From assembly GCF_010748935.1 (NCBI RefSeq), contig NZ_CP048796.1, positions 4,157,001 to 4,221,000 on the forward strand: DNA of 64,000 nt, written 5' to 3'. The stretch is from Providencia vermicola (lineage in GTDB: Bacteria; Pseudomonadota; Gammaproteobacteria; Enterobacterales; Enterobacteriaceae). Shown here one piece after another: positions 40,977-50,179 of the stretch. Both the position numbers and the translations under genes were made by a program. The notes beneath the pieces are model-generated. The model was not told the origin of the DNA. It saw only the letters and a program-made list of their open reading frames with translations, and did not search any database. The number at the start of each line of letters is the position of its first letter. Positions within the stretch are counted from its first letter, which is position 1.

Positions 40977-43055
40977 ATGAACACGACAAAAACCAGTTCC
41001 GCTGCCTCGGACGAAATCGATCTGCTGGCGCTGTTTAAGGTACTCAAATCCAGTTATCTTAAAATCGGCTTTTTTACCCTCTTTTTTATTGTCATTGGCG
41101 CCGCTTATAGCTTTTTAGCCACGCCTATTTATCAAGCCAATGCGACACTGCAATACGATAAAATGAGCCAAGTTTCATTGTTAGATCAAATGAGCGACGT
41201 GATGCCATTTGCTAATAGTAATAGCCAAGTAGATTCCGAGATCGAAGTAATTAAGTCTCGGATGGTGCTCGGCAAAACGGTTACGGACCTTAATTTAGAT
41301 ACCCAAATTGCACCGGCTGGTTTTTTCGATAAACTTTGGGGAGATAAATCCTCTGTTGCTATTTCCCTCTATTTTGTACCAGAATCTCTTATTGGTGAGC
41401 CTGCAATCCTCACTTATTTAGGTGAAAATCGTTATGCGCTTCACATTGATAACCAAACCGTTGAAGGTAAAGTGGGCGAGCTACTTAAGCAAAATGACAT
41501 CAGCCTATTAATCTCTTCAATCAACGCAGAAGTTGGACAAGAATTTACCTTATCTAAAGATGCCCGTTATTCAACCATTGAAAACCTACGTAAAACCTTA
41601 GCTATAGCTGAAGTCGGTAAAGGAACTGGCATTATCAGCATGGAAATTAAAGGTACCGATAAAGTGGAAAATGTGCAAATTTTGAATAACATAATTCAAA
41701 ATTATGTGGATCAAAATACCGAGCGCAAAAAAGAGGTTACCAATAATACCTTATTATTCTTAGATGAATATTTACCAAAAGTAAAAGCTAAATTGGATAA
41801 CTATGAAAACCAATTGAATACTTTCCGTAAAAAGAATGAATCTATTGATCTGTCCTTAGAGGCTAAATCGGCTCTTGACAGCGCCTTACAAGTTGAAGAG
41901 AAACTCAATGAGTTAACCTTTAAAGAAGTTGAAATCCAGCAGCTCTATACCCGCAACCACCCCGCTTACCAATCATTGCTCGATAAGCGTCAGCAACTGT
42001 TACGTGAAAAAGAGAAAATCAGCAAAAATATTCAAAAACTCCCTAACACCCAACAGCAGATTGTACGTTTAACCCGTGATGTCGAGTCCGAACAAGCTAT
42101 CTACAATCAATTGGTGGCCAAACAACAAGAACTCAGTGTACTCAACTCAGGTATTACAGCTGATGTGCGTATTATTGACTCCGCGGAATCTCAACCCAAT
42201 GCAGTCGCCCCTAAAAAGGCGTTAATACTTGTTCTTGCCACTATCCTTGGCTTTATTGTGGGCTGTGCGTATGTGATTGCCCGTGAGTTCTTCAATAATA
42301 AAATTAAAGGTACTGAGGATATCGATGCGCTAGGCGTTAACGTCTATGCCACCATCCCATTCTCTACCTATGAGAAAAAACTGATTGCCGAGGGCAATAA
42401 ACATCCTTTGGCGTTAGAAAACCCTGCCGATACGGCTGTAGAAGCCATTCGTTCTTTACGAACTAGCGTTTACTTCTCGGTGATGAACCAAGGGAATAAC
42501 CTTGTGATGATTACCAGTGCTTCACCAGGTGTCGGTAAGAGCTTTGTCACCTCCAATATGGCGGTTGTATTGGCTAATGCTGGCAAAAAAGTCCTGTTAA
42601 TTGATACCGACTTACGTAAAGGCCGTATCCATAAAGCATTTGGCTTAAGTAATAAAATGGGCTTATCTGATTACTTAGCTCAGCAAGATGCCAACCAGCC
42701 AAATATTCATCGTCATGTCATTGAAAACTTGGATGTGATTTGCCGAGGTAAAAATGTCACTCACTCCTCTGAGCTTTTAATGGGGGAACGCTTTAAGCAT
42801 TTACTCGACACGATGAAAGGTCAATACGATATTGTGGTTATCGATACTGCCCCAATCTTAGCGATCACTGACGCTGCAATTATCGGTAAATATGTCGGTA
42901 CCTCACTGCTTATTGCCTACTATGGTGTCAATACCGTAAAAGATGTTGAGCTATCACTAAAACGCTTTAAACAAAACGATATCGAAATTACTGGCGTGAT
43001 CCTCAATGGTATCGATGCGAAATCAGACGACTATAACTATGTTTATGAATATTAA
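40977..43055 (+). CDS. wzc: Tyrosine autokinase / chain-length regulator Wzc
   Basis: Inner-membrane PCP-2a protein controlling polymerisation and export through Wza. 692 residues. Wzz domain at the N-terminus, two membrane segments (about 30-50 and 420-440) around a periplasmic coiled-coil region, then a cytoplasmic BY-kinase with Walker A SASPGVGKSF (about 512-521), Walker A' LLIDTDLRKGR, Walker B IVVIDTAPI, and a Tyr-rich tail DDYNYVYEY (four Tyr). I preferred ATG 40977; a TTG six bases earlier is in frame and better spaced from GAAGG. No separate Wzz is in the window. Confidence 0.95.
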   Translation: MNTTKTSSAASDEIDLLALFKVLKSSYLKIGFFTLFFIVIGAAYSFLATPIYQANATLQYDKMSQVSLLDQMSDVMPFANSNSQVDSEIEVIKSRMVLGKTVTDLNLDTQIAPAGFFDKLWGDKSSVAISLYFVPESLIGEPAILTYLGENRYALHIDNQTVEGKVGELLKQNDISLLISSINAEVGQEFTLSKDARYSTIENLRKTLAIAEVGKGTGIISMEIKGTDKVENVQILNNIIQNYVDQNTERKKEVTNNTLLFLDEYLPKVKAKLDNYENQLNTFRKKNESIDLSLEAKSALDSALQVEEKLNELTFKEVEIQQLYTRNHPAYQSLLDKRQQLLREKEKISKNIQKLPNTQQQIVRLTRDVESEQAIYNQLVAKQQELSVLNSGITADVRIIDSAESQPNAVAPKKALILVLATILGFIVGCAYVIAREFFNNKIKGTEDIDALGVNVYATIPFSTYEKKLIAEGNKHPLALENPADTAVEAIRSLRTSVYFSVMNQGNNLVMITSASPGVGKSFVTSNMAVVLANAGKKVLLIDTDLRKGRIHKAFGLSNKMGLSDYLAQQDANQPNIHRHVIENLDVICRGKNVTHSSELLMGERFKHLLDTMKGQYDIVVIDTAPILAITDAAIIGKYVGTSLLIAYYGVNTVKDVELSLKRFKQNDIEITGVILNGIDAKSDDYNYVYEY

Positions 43056-43071
43056 TCGCATTTAAATGTAG

Positions 43072-44097
43072 ATGAAGCAAACAAAAGTGTTAGTCACAGG
43101 CGGCCTTGGCTACATTGGTAGCCATACCTGTGTACAGATGATTGAACAAGGCATGCAACCCGTTATTTTGGATAATCTCTGCAATGCTAACCCTGAGGTT
43201 TTAAAACGTATTGAAACTATCACAGGTACAAAACCCGTGTTTTATGTCGGTGATGTTCGTGATGCCGCGATTCTGGATACGATTTTTGCTGAGCACCAGA
43301 TCACATCGGTGATCCACTTTGCTGGGCTAAAAGCCGTTGGTGAGTCAGTTCAAAAGCCAATTGAGTATTATGATAACAACGTCAATGGCACCTTAGTGTT
43401 AGTCTCTTGTATGCAAAAAGCCGGTGTGAAGAGTCTTATTTTTAGCTCATCAGCCACTGTGTATGGCGAACCAGAACATATTCCATTAACGGAAGAAGCG
43501 TCTGTTGGTAATACTAATAGCCCCTATGGCACCAGTAAGTATATGGTTGAACGTATTTTATCTGACTTAGTCGTTTCCGATCCGACATGGTCAGCTGTGT
43601 TGCTTCGTTATTTCAATCCAGTCGGTGCACATAGCTCTGGTTTGATGGGAGAAGATCCTAATGGCATTCCAAATAATCTAACACCGTTTATTGCTCAGGT
43701 TGCGGTAGGCCGCCGACCAGAGCTCACTGTATTTGGGGGAGACTATCCAACCAAAGATGGTACAGGTGTGCGTGATTATATTCACGTCATGGATTTAGCC
43801 GATGGACATATTGCAGCCTTAAATTGTGTTAGTCAAAAAGCAGGTTTGCATATTTATAACTTAGGCACAGGTACAGGCACTAGCGTATTTGAAGTTATTG
43901 CTGCTTTTGAAAAGGCTGTAGGCAGACCCATTCCTTATAAAGTCGCAGAACGCCGCCCTGGTGATATTGCTGAGTATTGGTCAACCCCCGCTAAAGCACA
44001 GCATGATCTTAATTGGACTGCCAAATACTCTATTCAAGATATGGCTAACGACGTTTGGCGCTGGCAATCTCAAAACCCTAATGGCTATAAGCAATAG
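43072..44097 (+). CDS. galE: UDP-glucose/UDP-GlcNAc 4-epimerase GalE
   Basis: NAD-dependent SDR epimerase of 341 residues: GGLGYIGSH (10-18), SSSATVYG (catalytic Ser region), YGTSKYMVE (Tyr-x3-Lys), RYFNPVGAH. Very like E. coli GalE. Last gene of the polysaccharide operon, 16 bp after wzc, so it probably supplies UDP-Gal or UDP-GalNAc for this polymer. Which of the two sugars cannot be settled here. A strong terminator follows. Confidence 0.94.
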   Translation: MKQTKVLVTGGLGYIGSHTCVQMIEQGMQPVILDNLCNANPEVLKRIETITGTKPVFYVGDVRDAAILDTIFAEHQITSVIHFAGLKAVGESVQKPIEYYDNNVNGTLVLVSCMQKAGVKSLIFSSSATVYGEPEHIPLTEEASVGNTNSPYGTSKYMVERILSDLVVSDPTWSAVLLRYFNPVGAHSSGLMGEDPNGIPNNLTPFIAQVAVGRRPELTVFGGDYPTKDGTGVRDYIHVMDLADGHIAALNCVSQKAGLHIYNLGTGTGTSVFEVIAAFEKAVGRPIPYKVAERRPGDIAEYWSTPAKAQHDLNWTAKYSIQDMANDVWRWQSQNPNGYKQ

Positions 44098-44122
44098 TCG
44101 TTAGCTAGCGTCGATTCACATA

Positions 44123-44153
44123 AAGCGGGTTCCATATCGAACCCGCTTTTTTA
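44123..44153 (+). terminator. Terminator of the polysaccharide operon
   Basis: Perfect stem AAGCGGGTTC/GAACCCGCTT, 6-base loop, then TTTTTATT. Confidence 0.93.
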
Positions 44154-44259
44154 TTGCGCTCATTTTAGTATTCACAATGACATGCAACTTGCATCATTTG
44201 CGCGTAAAATCCTTTACCACTGTTTCATTTAAATTTACTGTTTAACACAGTCATTCGTT

Positions 44260-44763
44260 ATGCCACATATTGTTTTATTCGAACCTGAAATTCCGCCAAA
44301 TACGGGCAATATCATTCGCCTTTGTGCTAACACAGGCTTTAGCTTACACCTGATCCATCCGTTAGGTTTTACTTGGGATGACAAGCGGCTACGCCGTGCG
44401 GGTTTAGACTATAGTGAATTTGCTGACATCAAACACCATCATGATTATTTTGCTTTCTTAGCAAGCGAAGGATTAAATCCAGATAATAATCAATCTGCTC
44501 GTGGTGCCCGTGTCTTTGCGTTAACCACTAAAGGTAAACCAAGCCACAGTAATGTGAGTTATCAACAAGATGATTATTTAATGTTTGGTCCTGAGACGCG
44601 GGGACTACCGCCATACGTCCTCGATAATATGCCAATGGAACAAAAAATTCGTATCCCGATGTTGGCAGATAGTCGTAGTATGAATCTATCAAACTCAGTC
44701 GCCGTGGTAGTGTTCGAGGCATGGCGACAATTGGGTTACGCAGGAGCATTATTACGCGACTAA
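44260..44763 (+). CDS. trmL: tRNA (cytidine/uridine-34-2'-O)-methyltransferase TrmL
   Basis: SPOUT-family methyltransferase (formerly YibK) of 167 residues modifying the wobble base of tRNA-Leu. N-terminal [19 protein letters not shown] (7-25) and the knot region [11 protein letters not shown], then [19 protein letters not shown]. It flanks the polysaccharide cluster opposite cpxA. Confidence 0.96.
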   Translation: MPHIVLFEPEIPPNTGNIIRLCANTGFSLHLIHPLGFTWDDKRLRRAGLDYSEFADIKHHHDYFAFLASEGLNPDNNQSARGARVFALTTKGKPSHSNVSYQQDDYLMFGPETRGLPPYVLDNMPMEQKIRIPMLADSRSMNLSNSVAVVVFEAWRQLGYAGALLRD

Positions 44764-44802
44764 TTTAGCAGCATGCATACTGAACTTTCCTTATAACGCC
44801 AT

Positions 44803-44832
44803 TATACTTGTACAGAATAAAGTACAAGTATA
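44803..44832. promoter_or_regulatory. Operator of yefM-yoeB
   Basis: Perfect inverted repeat with 11-base arms, TATACTTGTAC (44803-44813) and GTACAAGTATA (44822-44832), 8-base spacer, ending nine bases before the yefM start. The TTGTAC/GTACAA core agrees with the TGTACA core known for YefM-YoeB operators. It should bind the YefM dimer for autorepression. Confidence 0.85.
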
Positions 44833-44841
44833 GCGCGGTAA

Positions 44842-45096
44842 ATGAAAACAATTTCATTTAGTGAGGCTAGAAATAATCTAAAATCGGTATTAGATAGAGT
44901 TGTTGATGATACAGATACAACTATCATCACTCCTCGTGACTCAGAGGATGCTGGAGTTATGTCTTTAGAATATTACAATAGCCTAATGGAAACGGTTTAT
45001 TTATTACACTCACCAGCAAATGCCGAACATTTAAATAAATCAATTGCTCAATTTAAAGCCGGAAAAGTAAAGAAAAGAGAGCTTATAAATGAGTAG
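44842..45096 (+). CDS. yefM: Antitoxin YefM
   Basis: 84-residue Phd/YefM antitoxin. Residues 1-55 form the DNA-binding dimer fold (ISFSEARNNLKSVLDRV, like E. coli ISYSEARQNL), the rest is the flexible YoeB-binding tail including YLLHSPANAEHL. The family motif MSLEEYNSL appears as MSLEYYNSL. It overlaps the toxin start by 8 bp and is preceded by a perfect palindromic operator, so the pair is a typical autoregulated operon inserted between trmL and cysE. Confidence 0.95.
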   Translation: MKTISFSEARNNLKSVLDRVVDDTDTTIITPRDSEDAGVMSLEYYNSLMETVYLLHSPANAEHLNKSIAQFKAGKVKKRELINE

Positions 45097-45346
45097 ATTT
45101 TTAATATGGACTGACCAAGGATGGGAAGGCTATCTATACCGGCAAATCCAAGACAAAAAAACGCTCAAACGCATTAATAAGCTCATTGACGAGACTAAAA
45201 GAACACCTTTTTATGGGATAGGAAAACCAGAACCACTAAAAGAAAACTTAGCTGGCTTCTGGTCTAGACGAATAGATGAAACAAATAGGCTCATTTATTC
45301 AATAGATGATGAGGGTTTAACTATTATTGCTTGTCGTTATTATTAA
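45089..45346 (+). CDS. yoeB: Toxin YoeB, altered C-terminus
   Basis: 85-residue RelE-fold ribosome-dependent mRNA interferase. GKPEPLKENLAGFWSRRI (45-62) matches E. coli closely, keeping the Glu (Glu48) and Arg (Arg67) equivalent to catalytic Glu46 and Arg65. E. coli ends CRYHY with catalytic His83; here the end is CRYY, so the His is missing or replaced by Tyr. The reading frame is otherwise full. The toxin may be weakened or inactive, which would make the pair an antitoxin-led relic. Confidence 0.93.
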   Translation: MSRFLIWTDQGWEGYLYRQIQDKKTLKRINKLIDETKRTPFYGIGKPEPLKENLAGFWSRRIDETNRLIYSIDDEGLTIIACRYY

Positions 45347-45459
45347 TAAGGTTCAACAAATTGTGATACAGTAACATGAAATAACTCATCTGTATGGCTA
45401 GTGTATTCATCCATATCTTTTAGCCGTTTCAGCTCAGATACAATAATGACTCTTCTCAA
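45343..45459 (-). pseudogene. Short protein-like open stretch between yoeB and cysE
   Basis: On the minus strand, overlapping the cysE stop, a TTG-started frame of 38 codons reads RRVIIVSELKRLKDMDEY and so on, ending FVEPY. Composition looks protein-like, but there is no good ribosome site and I recognise no family. It may be a remnant of a gene lost when the toxin-antitoxin pair arrived, or chance. Confidence 0.2.
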
Positions 45460-46277
45460 ATCCCATCACCGTCTTCAAAACCATAAATCGAGCCATTAAA
45501 GTTTTGGTCCATCTCTAACGATGGCTTATCACTATTTGGTTTACCGACGACACGAGCAGGTACACCCGCTACCGTAGTATGAGGAGGAACGGGGTGAAGG
45601 ACAACTGAACCCGCGCCTATTTTTGCACCACGCCCAATCTCAATATTACCAAGGATCTTCGCTCCCGCACCGATCATCACGCCTTCACGAACTTTAGGGT
45701 GACGGTCACCGCAAGTCTTACCCGTACCGCCTAAAGTCACGGATTGCAGAATAGAAACATCGTTCTCAACAACCGCCGTTTCACCAATCACAATTCCTGT
45801 TGCATGGTCTAACATGATGCCACAACCAATGCGAGCGGCTGGGTGAATATCAACAGCAAAGGTGACTGAAATCTGATTTTGCAAATAAATGGCAAGTGCT
45901 TGACGACCTTCTTTCCATAGCCAATGCCCGATACGATAGGCTTGTAACGCATGGAAACCTTTCAGGTATAACAAGGGGGTAGAATATTTATCAACCGCCG
46001 GGTCACGCAGACGCACGGCGGATAAATCCATCGCAGCAGAAAAAATCATTTGTTCGTCATTACGATAGGCTTGTTCAACAATTTCTCTCACTTCCATGGC
46101 TGGCATGATAGGTGAACTGAGTTTGTTGGCTAGCATATAACTGAGTGCACTACCTAAGTTATCGTGCTTAAGCAAGGTTGCATTAAAGAAACTGGCTAAC
46201 AGAGGCTCACAATCGGCAAGTGACTTTGCTTCATCTTTAATGAATCCCCAGATTCTATCCAATTCTTCTCGCGACAT
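45456..46277 (-). CDS. cysE: Serine O-acetyltransferase CysE
   Basis: First enzyme of cysteine synthesis, making O-acetylserine from serine and acetyl-CoA. 273 residues, the same as E. coli. Helical N-terminal domain 1-140, then the hexapeptide beta-helix (VDIHPAARIGCGIMLDHATG with the catalytic Asp/His region) and VLHPVPPHTTVAGVPARVVG. The C-terminus ends DGDGI, with the terminal Ile that inserts into CysK. Downstream of gpsA by 25 bp in one operon. Cysteine feedback inhibition is expected from the conserved site. Confidence 0.97.
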   Translation of the reverse strand: MSREELDRIWGFIKDEAKSLADCEPLLASFFNATLLKHDNLGSALSYMLANKLSSPIMPAMEVREIVEQAYRNDEQMIFSAAMDLSAVRLRDPAVDKYSTPLLYLKGFHALQAYRIGHWLWKEGRQALAIYLQNQISVTFAVDIHPAARIGCGIMLDHATGIVIGETAVVENDVSILQSVTLGGTGKTCGDRHPKVREGVMIGAGAKILGNIEIGRGAKIGAGSVVLHPVPPHTTVAGVPARVVGKPNSDKPSLEMDQNFNGSIYGFEDGDGI

Positions 46278-46302
46278 AATGACTCACTTAAAATTTGATT
46301 TT

Positions 46303-47331
46303 TTAGTCCTTCGATGTTGGCATGTCAGCAATTTCATCTTTAGTCGCTCGCCCTAATAGCGCTTGTGCTGCTTCTAGGACATTTTTTTGGCGATAAAGGA
46401 TTTGATAAATTTGCTCCGTGATTGGCATCTCAACCCCTGCACGCTCAGCAAGTGCCTTCACTTCTTTGGTATTGCGATAACCTTCCACCACTTGGCCAAT
46501 TTCTTTTTCAGCTTCGCTCACACTAATACCATCGCCAAGCATCATGCCAAAGCGACGGTTACGTGATTGATTATCGGTACAGGTTAACACTAAATCACCC
46601 AGTCCCGCCATGCCCATAAAGGTGGAGGGGTCAGCACCTAATGCAGCACCTAATCGACTCATTTCCGCTAGACCACGCGTGATCAAGGCTGTCCGTGCGT
46701 TAGCGCCAAAGCCCATACCATCCGAGATGCCCGCACCAATTGCAATCACATTTTTTACTGCCCCACCCAGCTGTACACCAACCATATCAGGGTTTTTGTA
46801 CACACGGAAACTTTTGCCACAATGGAAAAGCTGTTGCAGTTCATCACCAAATTGGCTGTCAGTTGCGGCAACTGAAATTGCCGTTGGCATACCCGCAGCT
46901 AATTCTTTGGCAAACGTGGGGCCGGATAACACAGCAAGTGGAATTTCATTGCCTAATACTTCACGCGCCACATCTTGTAATAAACGCCCTGTATCTCTTT
47001 CTAAGCCTTTCGTTGCCCAGATAATACGTGAGTCAGCTCGGAGATAAGGTTGAATTTGTTTGAGCACATCACCAAAAACATGGCTTGGTACTACAATCAA
47101 GATATTTGGACTCGCTTCCACGGCACGTTTAAGGTCCGTTTCGAGAGATAAACTATCAGGGAAAGAAACGCCAGGCAAAAATGCCTGATTACTACGTTCT
47201 TGTTGTAATTTACGCACATGCTGAGGGTCATGTCCCCACAGCATAACCTGATGGCCATTACGTGCTAACGTAATCGCTAAAGCGGTGCCGTAAGAACCGG
47301 CACCGATGACTGTCATTGAAGCAGTTTTCAT
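46303..47331 (-). CDS. gpsA: Glycerol-3-phosphate dehydrogenase [NAD(P)+] GpsA
   Basis: Makes sn-glycerol 3-phosphate from dihydroxyacetone phosphate for phospholipid synthesis. 342 residues; [11 protein letters not shown] (10-20) binds NADPH; catalytic Lys in [15 protein letters not shown]; NxxR-type [15 protein letters not shown]. Lies between secB (8 bp upstream) and cysE, the E. coli order. Confidence 0.97.
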   Translation of the reverse strand: MKTASMTVIGAGSYGTALAITLARNGHQVMLWGHDPQHVRKLQQERSNQAFLPGVSFPDSLSLETDLKRAVEASPNILIVVPSHVFGDVLKQIQPYLRADSRIIWATKGLERDTGRLLQDVAREVLGNEIPLAVLSGPTFAKELAAGMPTAISVAATDSQFGDELQQLFHCGKSFRVYKNPDMVGVQLGGAVKNVIAIGAGISDGMGFGANARTALITRGLAEMSRLGAALGADPSTFMGMAGLGDLVLTCTDNQSRNRRFGMMLGDGISVSEAEKEIGQVVEGYRNTKEVKALAERAGVEMPITEQIYQILYRQKNVLEAAQALLGRATKDEIADMPTSKD

Positions 47332-47339
47332 TAAGCGTC

Positions 47340-47807
47340 CTATTGAACTTCGCTATTCTGCGCTGGCTCGCCTTGCTGCTGTTGCAAATAATTCATGAAC
47401 AGAGCATCAAAGTTAACTGGCGCTAGGTTCAGTTGAGGGAATGTACCGCGGCTCACCATGCTAGTGATTGCTTCACGTGCATATGGGAACAGAATATTTG
47501 GGCAGTATGCACCTAAACAATGTGCCATTTGAGTCCCATCAATACCTTCGATAGAGAATACGCCAGCTTGTTGAACTTCACACAGGAATGCGGTTTCTTC
47601 GCCCAGTTTTGCTGTTGTGGTAACACGCAAAACAACTTCATAAACACCTTCAGTCAATTGGGTAGATGAAGTATCCAAATCCAATTTAATTTCTGGCTGC
47701 CACTCGTGTTGGAAAATATGTGGTGCATTAGGTGCTTCGAATGAAACATCCTTTGTATAGATACGTTGGATCTGGAATACCATTTCAGAGTTGTTTTGTT
47801 CTGACAT
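47340..47807 (-). CDS. secB: Export chaperone SecB
   Basis: Tetrameric cytosolic chaperone keeping preproteins unfolded for SecA. 155 residues from ATG 47807 ([20 protein letters not shown]), the E. coli start; AAAAGG lies about 11 bases before it. An upstream open stretch of 26 codons is not family-like. Conserved [16 protein letters not shown] near residue 105. In E. coli grxC lies upstream of secB; it is absent here. Confidence 0.97.
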   Translation of the reverse strand: MSEQNNSEMVFQIQRIYTKDVSFEAPNAPHIFQHEWQPEIKLDLDTSSTQLTEGVYEVVLRVTTTAKLGEETAFLCEVQQAGVFSIEGIDGTQMAHCLGAYCPNILFPYAREAITSMVSRGTFPQLNLAPVNFDALFMNYLQQQQGEPAQNSEVQ

Positions 47808-47926
47808 AATTTTAATACCTTTTAACTTCCATATGAATTTGACTGTATAGACCGGCAGACGTTCAAATAATGTGTTACCACACAAATGTTATCGTTAGGT
47901 TTATTACAATTTACATGTCGGATAAA

Positions 47927-48361
47927 TTACTTCTTACCACGAGCTAACGGCAGATTCTCACCTGACCAGCCAGCAATCCCTTCTTTCAGGACAAAGACTT
48001 TTTCAAAACCGTGTTGCACTAAATGCTCAGCCGGTTTACCCGATTCCATGCCACTCGCCGAAACCACAATTATTGGTTTTTGCTTGTGTTTTTCTAGCTC
48101 ACCTAAATTATTCTCTTTAATTTCAGATGGCGTTAAATTGATAGAATCAATAATATGCCCTTTGCGGAAGTCGTCACGTGTACGCAAATCCACAATGACG
48201 GCTTCTTCTTTATTAATCAGAGCAATCGCCTGTGCGCGCGTGATCACTTTTGATTTAGAGAACAGACCTTTAAAGGTCATTACGACCACCGCGACAAATA
48301 GCGCGATCCAAACCAGACTCAACAACATGTTCCGGCTGACGAATTGCATGATTTCTTGCAT
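47927..48361 (-). CDS. yibN: Rhodanese-domain membrane protein YibN, without active-site Cys
   Basis: 144-residue protein with one N-terminal membrane helix (about 9-27) and a cytoplasmic rhodanese fold ([33 protein letters not shown]). The active-site loop reads [16 protein letters not shown], and the protein contains no Cys at all, so it cannot do sulfur transfer. E. coli YibN, as I recall it, has a Cys in this loop. ATG 48361 gives the MQEIMQFV family start. A structural role at the membrane is more likely. Confidence 0.93.
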   Translation of the reverse strand: MQEIMQFVSRNMLLSLVWIALFVAVVVMTFKGLFSKSKVITRAQAIALINKEEAVIVDLRTRDDFRKGHIIDSINLTPSEIKENNLGELEKHKQKPIIVVSASGMESGKPAEHLVQHGFEKVFVLKEGIAGWSGENLPLARGKK

Positions 48362-48860
48362 CATGGGGGGCAATCACTCCCGTTAGTTAAAAACGAATAT
48401 CAAAGGGTTCAGAGTATACCTTTGTGTTGAGCTAATTACAGCCAGTTAGCGCAAACTAGATGGATTTTTTTGCGAAACAGTACGCAGAAATAATCTCTTT
48501 TCCCAACAAAATATCATTTGTCTATCAAGATAGACACTTTTGCTATTTTACCATAAGCCCTAGTCGTCACCAAAAATAGCCTATGTACAATCCGTATTCG
48601 CAAGATTAAAAAGCACCCTAAGCACTAACAGATCCTGATAATATTTGATTTAATGCTACAAAATGATGTAAGACACGATACAATCAATGGAATGACAAAT
48701 GATTATGATTGCATCACTACCAAATCGTTTATCTTTCATAAGATAATTGAAACCGCTTGGTTGAATGTTATTTGTTACGATATTCAGAATAGGGTGCTGG
48801 TAACTATCGCTATCAGATGAAATAATCAGCTATCGCATTTATTCGAGGTTTTCTATCAGA
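48362..48860. other. Gene-free region between yibN and envC (gpmM missing)
   Basis: About 500 bp. In E. coli gpmM (phosphoglycerate mutase) lies here and leads the envC operon; no trace is seen. It contains an 18-base palindrome (48529-48546) and a weak Fur-like A+T-rich stretch near 48695-48715. The envC and yibN promoters must be here. Confidence 0.45.
48529..48546. promoter_or_regulatory. Perfect 18-base palindrome
   Basis: TGTCTATC-AA-GATAGACA, 8-base arms with a 2-base centre. Operator-like size; no regulator recognised. Confidence 0.4.
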
Positions 48861-50153
48861 ATGGCCAATAAACATAACTGGATGAAAATAGCCGTTATTC
48901 GTCAAGCTATTACCTCAACGCTGTTCGCTTGTGGTTTCATCGCACTCTTGCCGATGCAAGCAATAGCGGCCAATCAGATCACAGAAAACAAAGATCAACT
49001 GCAAAATTTGCTGCAAAATATCGCTGAAAAAGAAAAAAGCGTAAAAGACCAGCAGGCCAAGCGATCCGCACTACTCAATCAGCTCCAACAACAAGAAAAA
49101 AGTATTTCAGCAGCAGGACGCGAACTGCATAACACACAAGCTCAGCTTAAACAATTAGACAAAGACATTGCTGAGTTAAATAGCAACATTAATCGATTAC
49201 AAAAACAAAAAAGTGAGCATGAAAAATTACTGGCGGAACAACTCGATGCCGCATTTCGATTAGGTAAACACCAAGGTTTATCATTATTTTTAAAGGGTGA
49301 AGAAGGCCAGCGTGAAGAGCGCATTTTGGCTTACTACAGCTATCTCAACCAAGCACGCGAAAAAAATATTAAACAGCTTGAAGCCACGACTCTGGAACTT
49401 AATCAGCAAAAGCAACTTGAACAGAAAAAACAAGCTGAACAAAAAACAGCCTTAGCACGTCAGCAACAAGAAAAACGTAAATTAGATAATGCGCAAGCTG
49501 CACGTAAGCAAACACTCTCAGCGCTTGAAAGTACGTTGAAAGAAGATCAAAAAAATCTGGCTGTGATGAAACAAAACGAGTCAAGGCTAAGAGATAAGAT
49601 AGCGCGTGCAGAACGTGAAGCCAAAGCGAGAGCAGAACGAGAAGCGCGTGAGGCGGCTCGTATCCGTGCGGAGGTTGCCGAAAAAGAACGTAAAGCGAAA
49701 CAAACAGGTTCAACTTATAAGCCATCAGAGAGTGAGCGTTCACTAATGTCTCGAACCGGTGGCTTAGGTCGTCCTGCGGGGCAAGCTTTATGGCCAGTAC
49801 GTGGACAGACGCTACATAATTATGGCGATGCCATTTCAGGTGAGCTGCGCTGGAAAGGTATGGTGATCGGAGCCAATGAAGGGACTCAAGTCAAAGCCAT
49901 TGCAGATGGCCGCGTACTACTTGCTGACTGGTTACAAGGCTACGGCCTTGTTGTTGTCGTGGAGCATGGTAAAGGCGACATGAGTTTATATGGCTATAAC
50001 CAAAGCGCACTCGTGAATGTTGGACAAGAAGTTCGGGCTGGGCAACCTATCGCACTTGTGGGAAGTAGTGGCGGGCAGGAACGCCCCGCGCTGTACTTCG
50101 AAATTCGCCGGCAGGGTAAAACTGTTAACCCTCGCCCTTGGTTAGGTAAATAA
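48861..50153 (+). CDS. envC: Murein hydrolase activator EnvC
   Basis: Periplasmic protein that, recruited by FtsEX, activates AmiA/AmiB amidases to split septal peptidoglycan. 430 residues: signal peptide (about 1-36), long coiled coil (about 40-275, rich in Gln, Lys, Glu), and a C-terminal LytM domain (about 305-430). As in E. coli EnvC the LytM domain is degenerate: the zinc ligands are absent (VEHGKGDMSLYGYN instead of the usual HxH pair), so it regulates rather than cuts. yibQ follows after 26 bp. Confidence 0.95.
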   Translation: MANKHNWMKIAVIRQAITSTLFACGFIALLPMQAIAANQITENKDQLQNLLQNIAEKEKSVKDQQAKRSALLNQLQQQEKSISAAGRELHNTQAQLKQLDKDIAELNSNINRLQKQKSEHEKLLAEQLDAAFRLGKHQGLSLFLKGEEGQREERILAYYSYLNQAREKNIKQLEATTLELNQQKQLEQKKQAEQKTALARQQQEKRKLDNAQAARKQTLSALESTLKEDQKNLAVMKQNESRLRDKIARAEREAKARAEREAREAARIRAEVAEKERKAKQTGSTYKPSESERSLMSRTGGLGRPAGQALWPVRGQTLHNYGDAISGELRWKGMVIGANEGTQVKAIADGRVLLADWLQGYGLVVVVEHGKGDMSLYGYNQSALVNVGQEVRAGQPIALVGSSGGQERPALYFEIRRQGKTVNPRPWLGK

Positions 50154-50179
50154 CCAAGCAAACAGTTAGGAAGATAATT

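Noticed and set aside
46610-47047. Plus-strand frame of 145 codons opposite gpsA
   Set aside because: GpsA on the minus strand is certain; this frame has the Pro/Ser/Ala-rich composition typical of an antisense shadow.
47808-47885. N-terminal extension of SecB and a possible grxC remnant
   Set aside because: The 26 extra codons do not resemble SecB or glutaredoxin (no CPYC), and a ribosome site precedes the family start.
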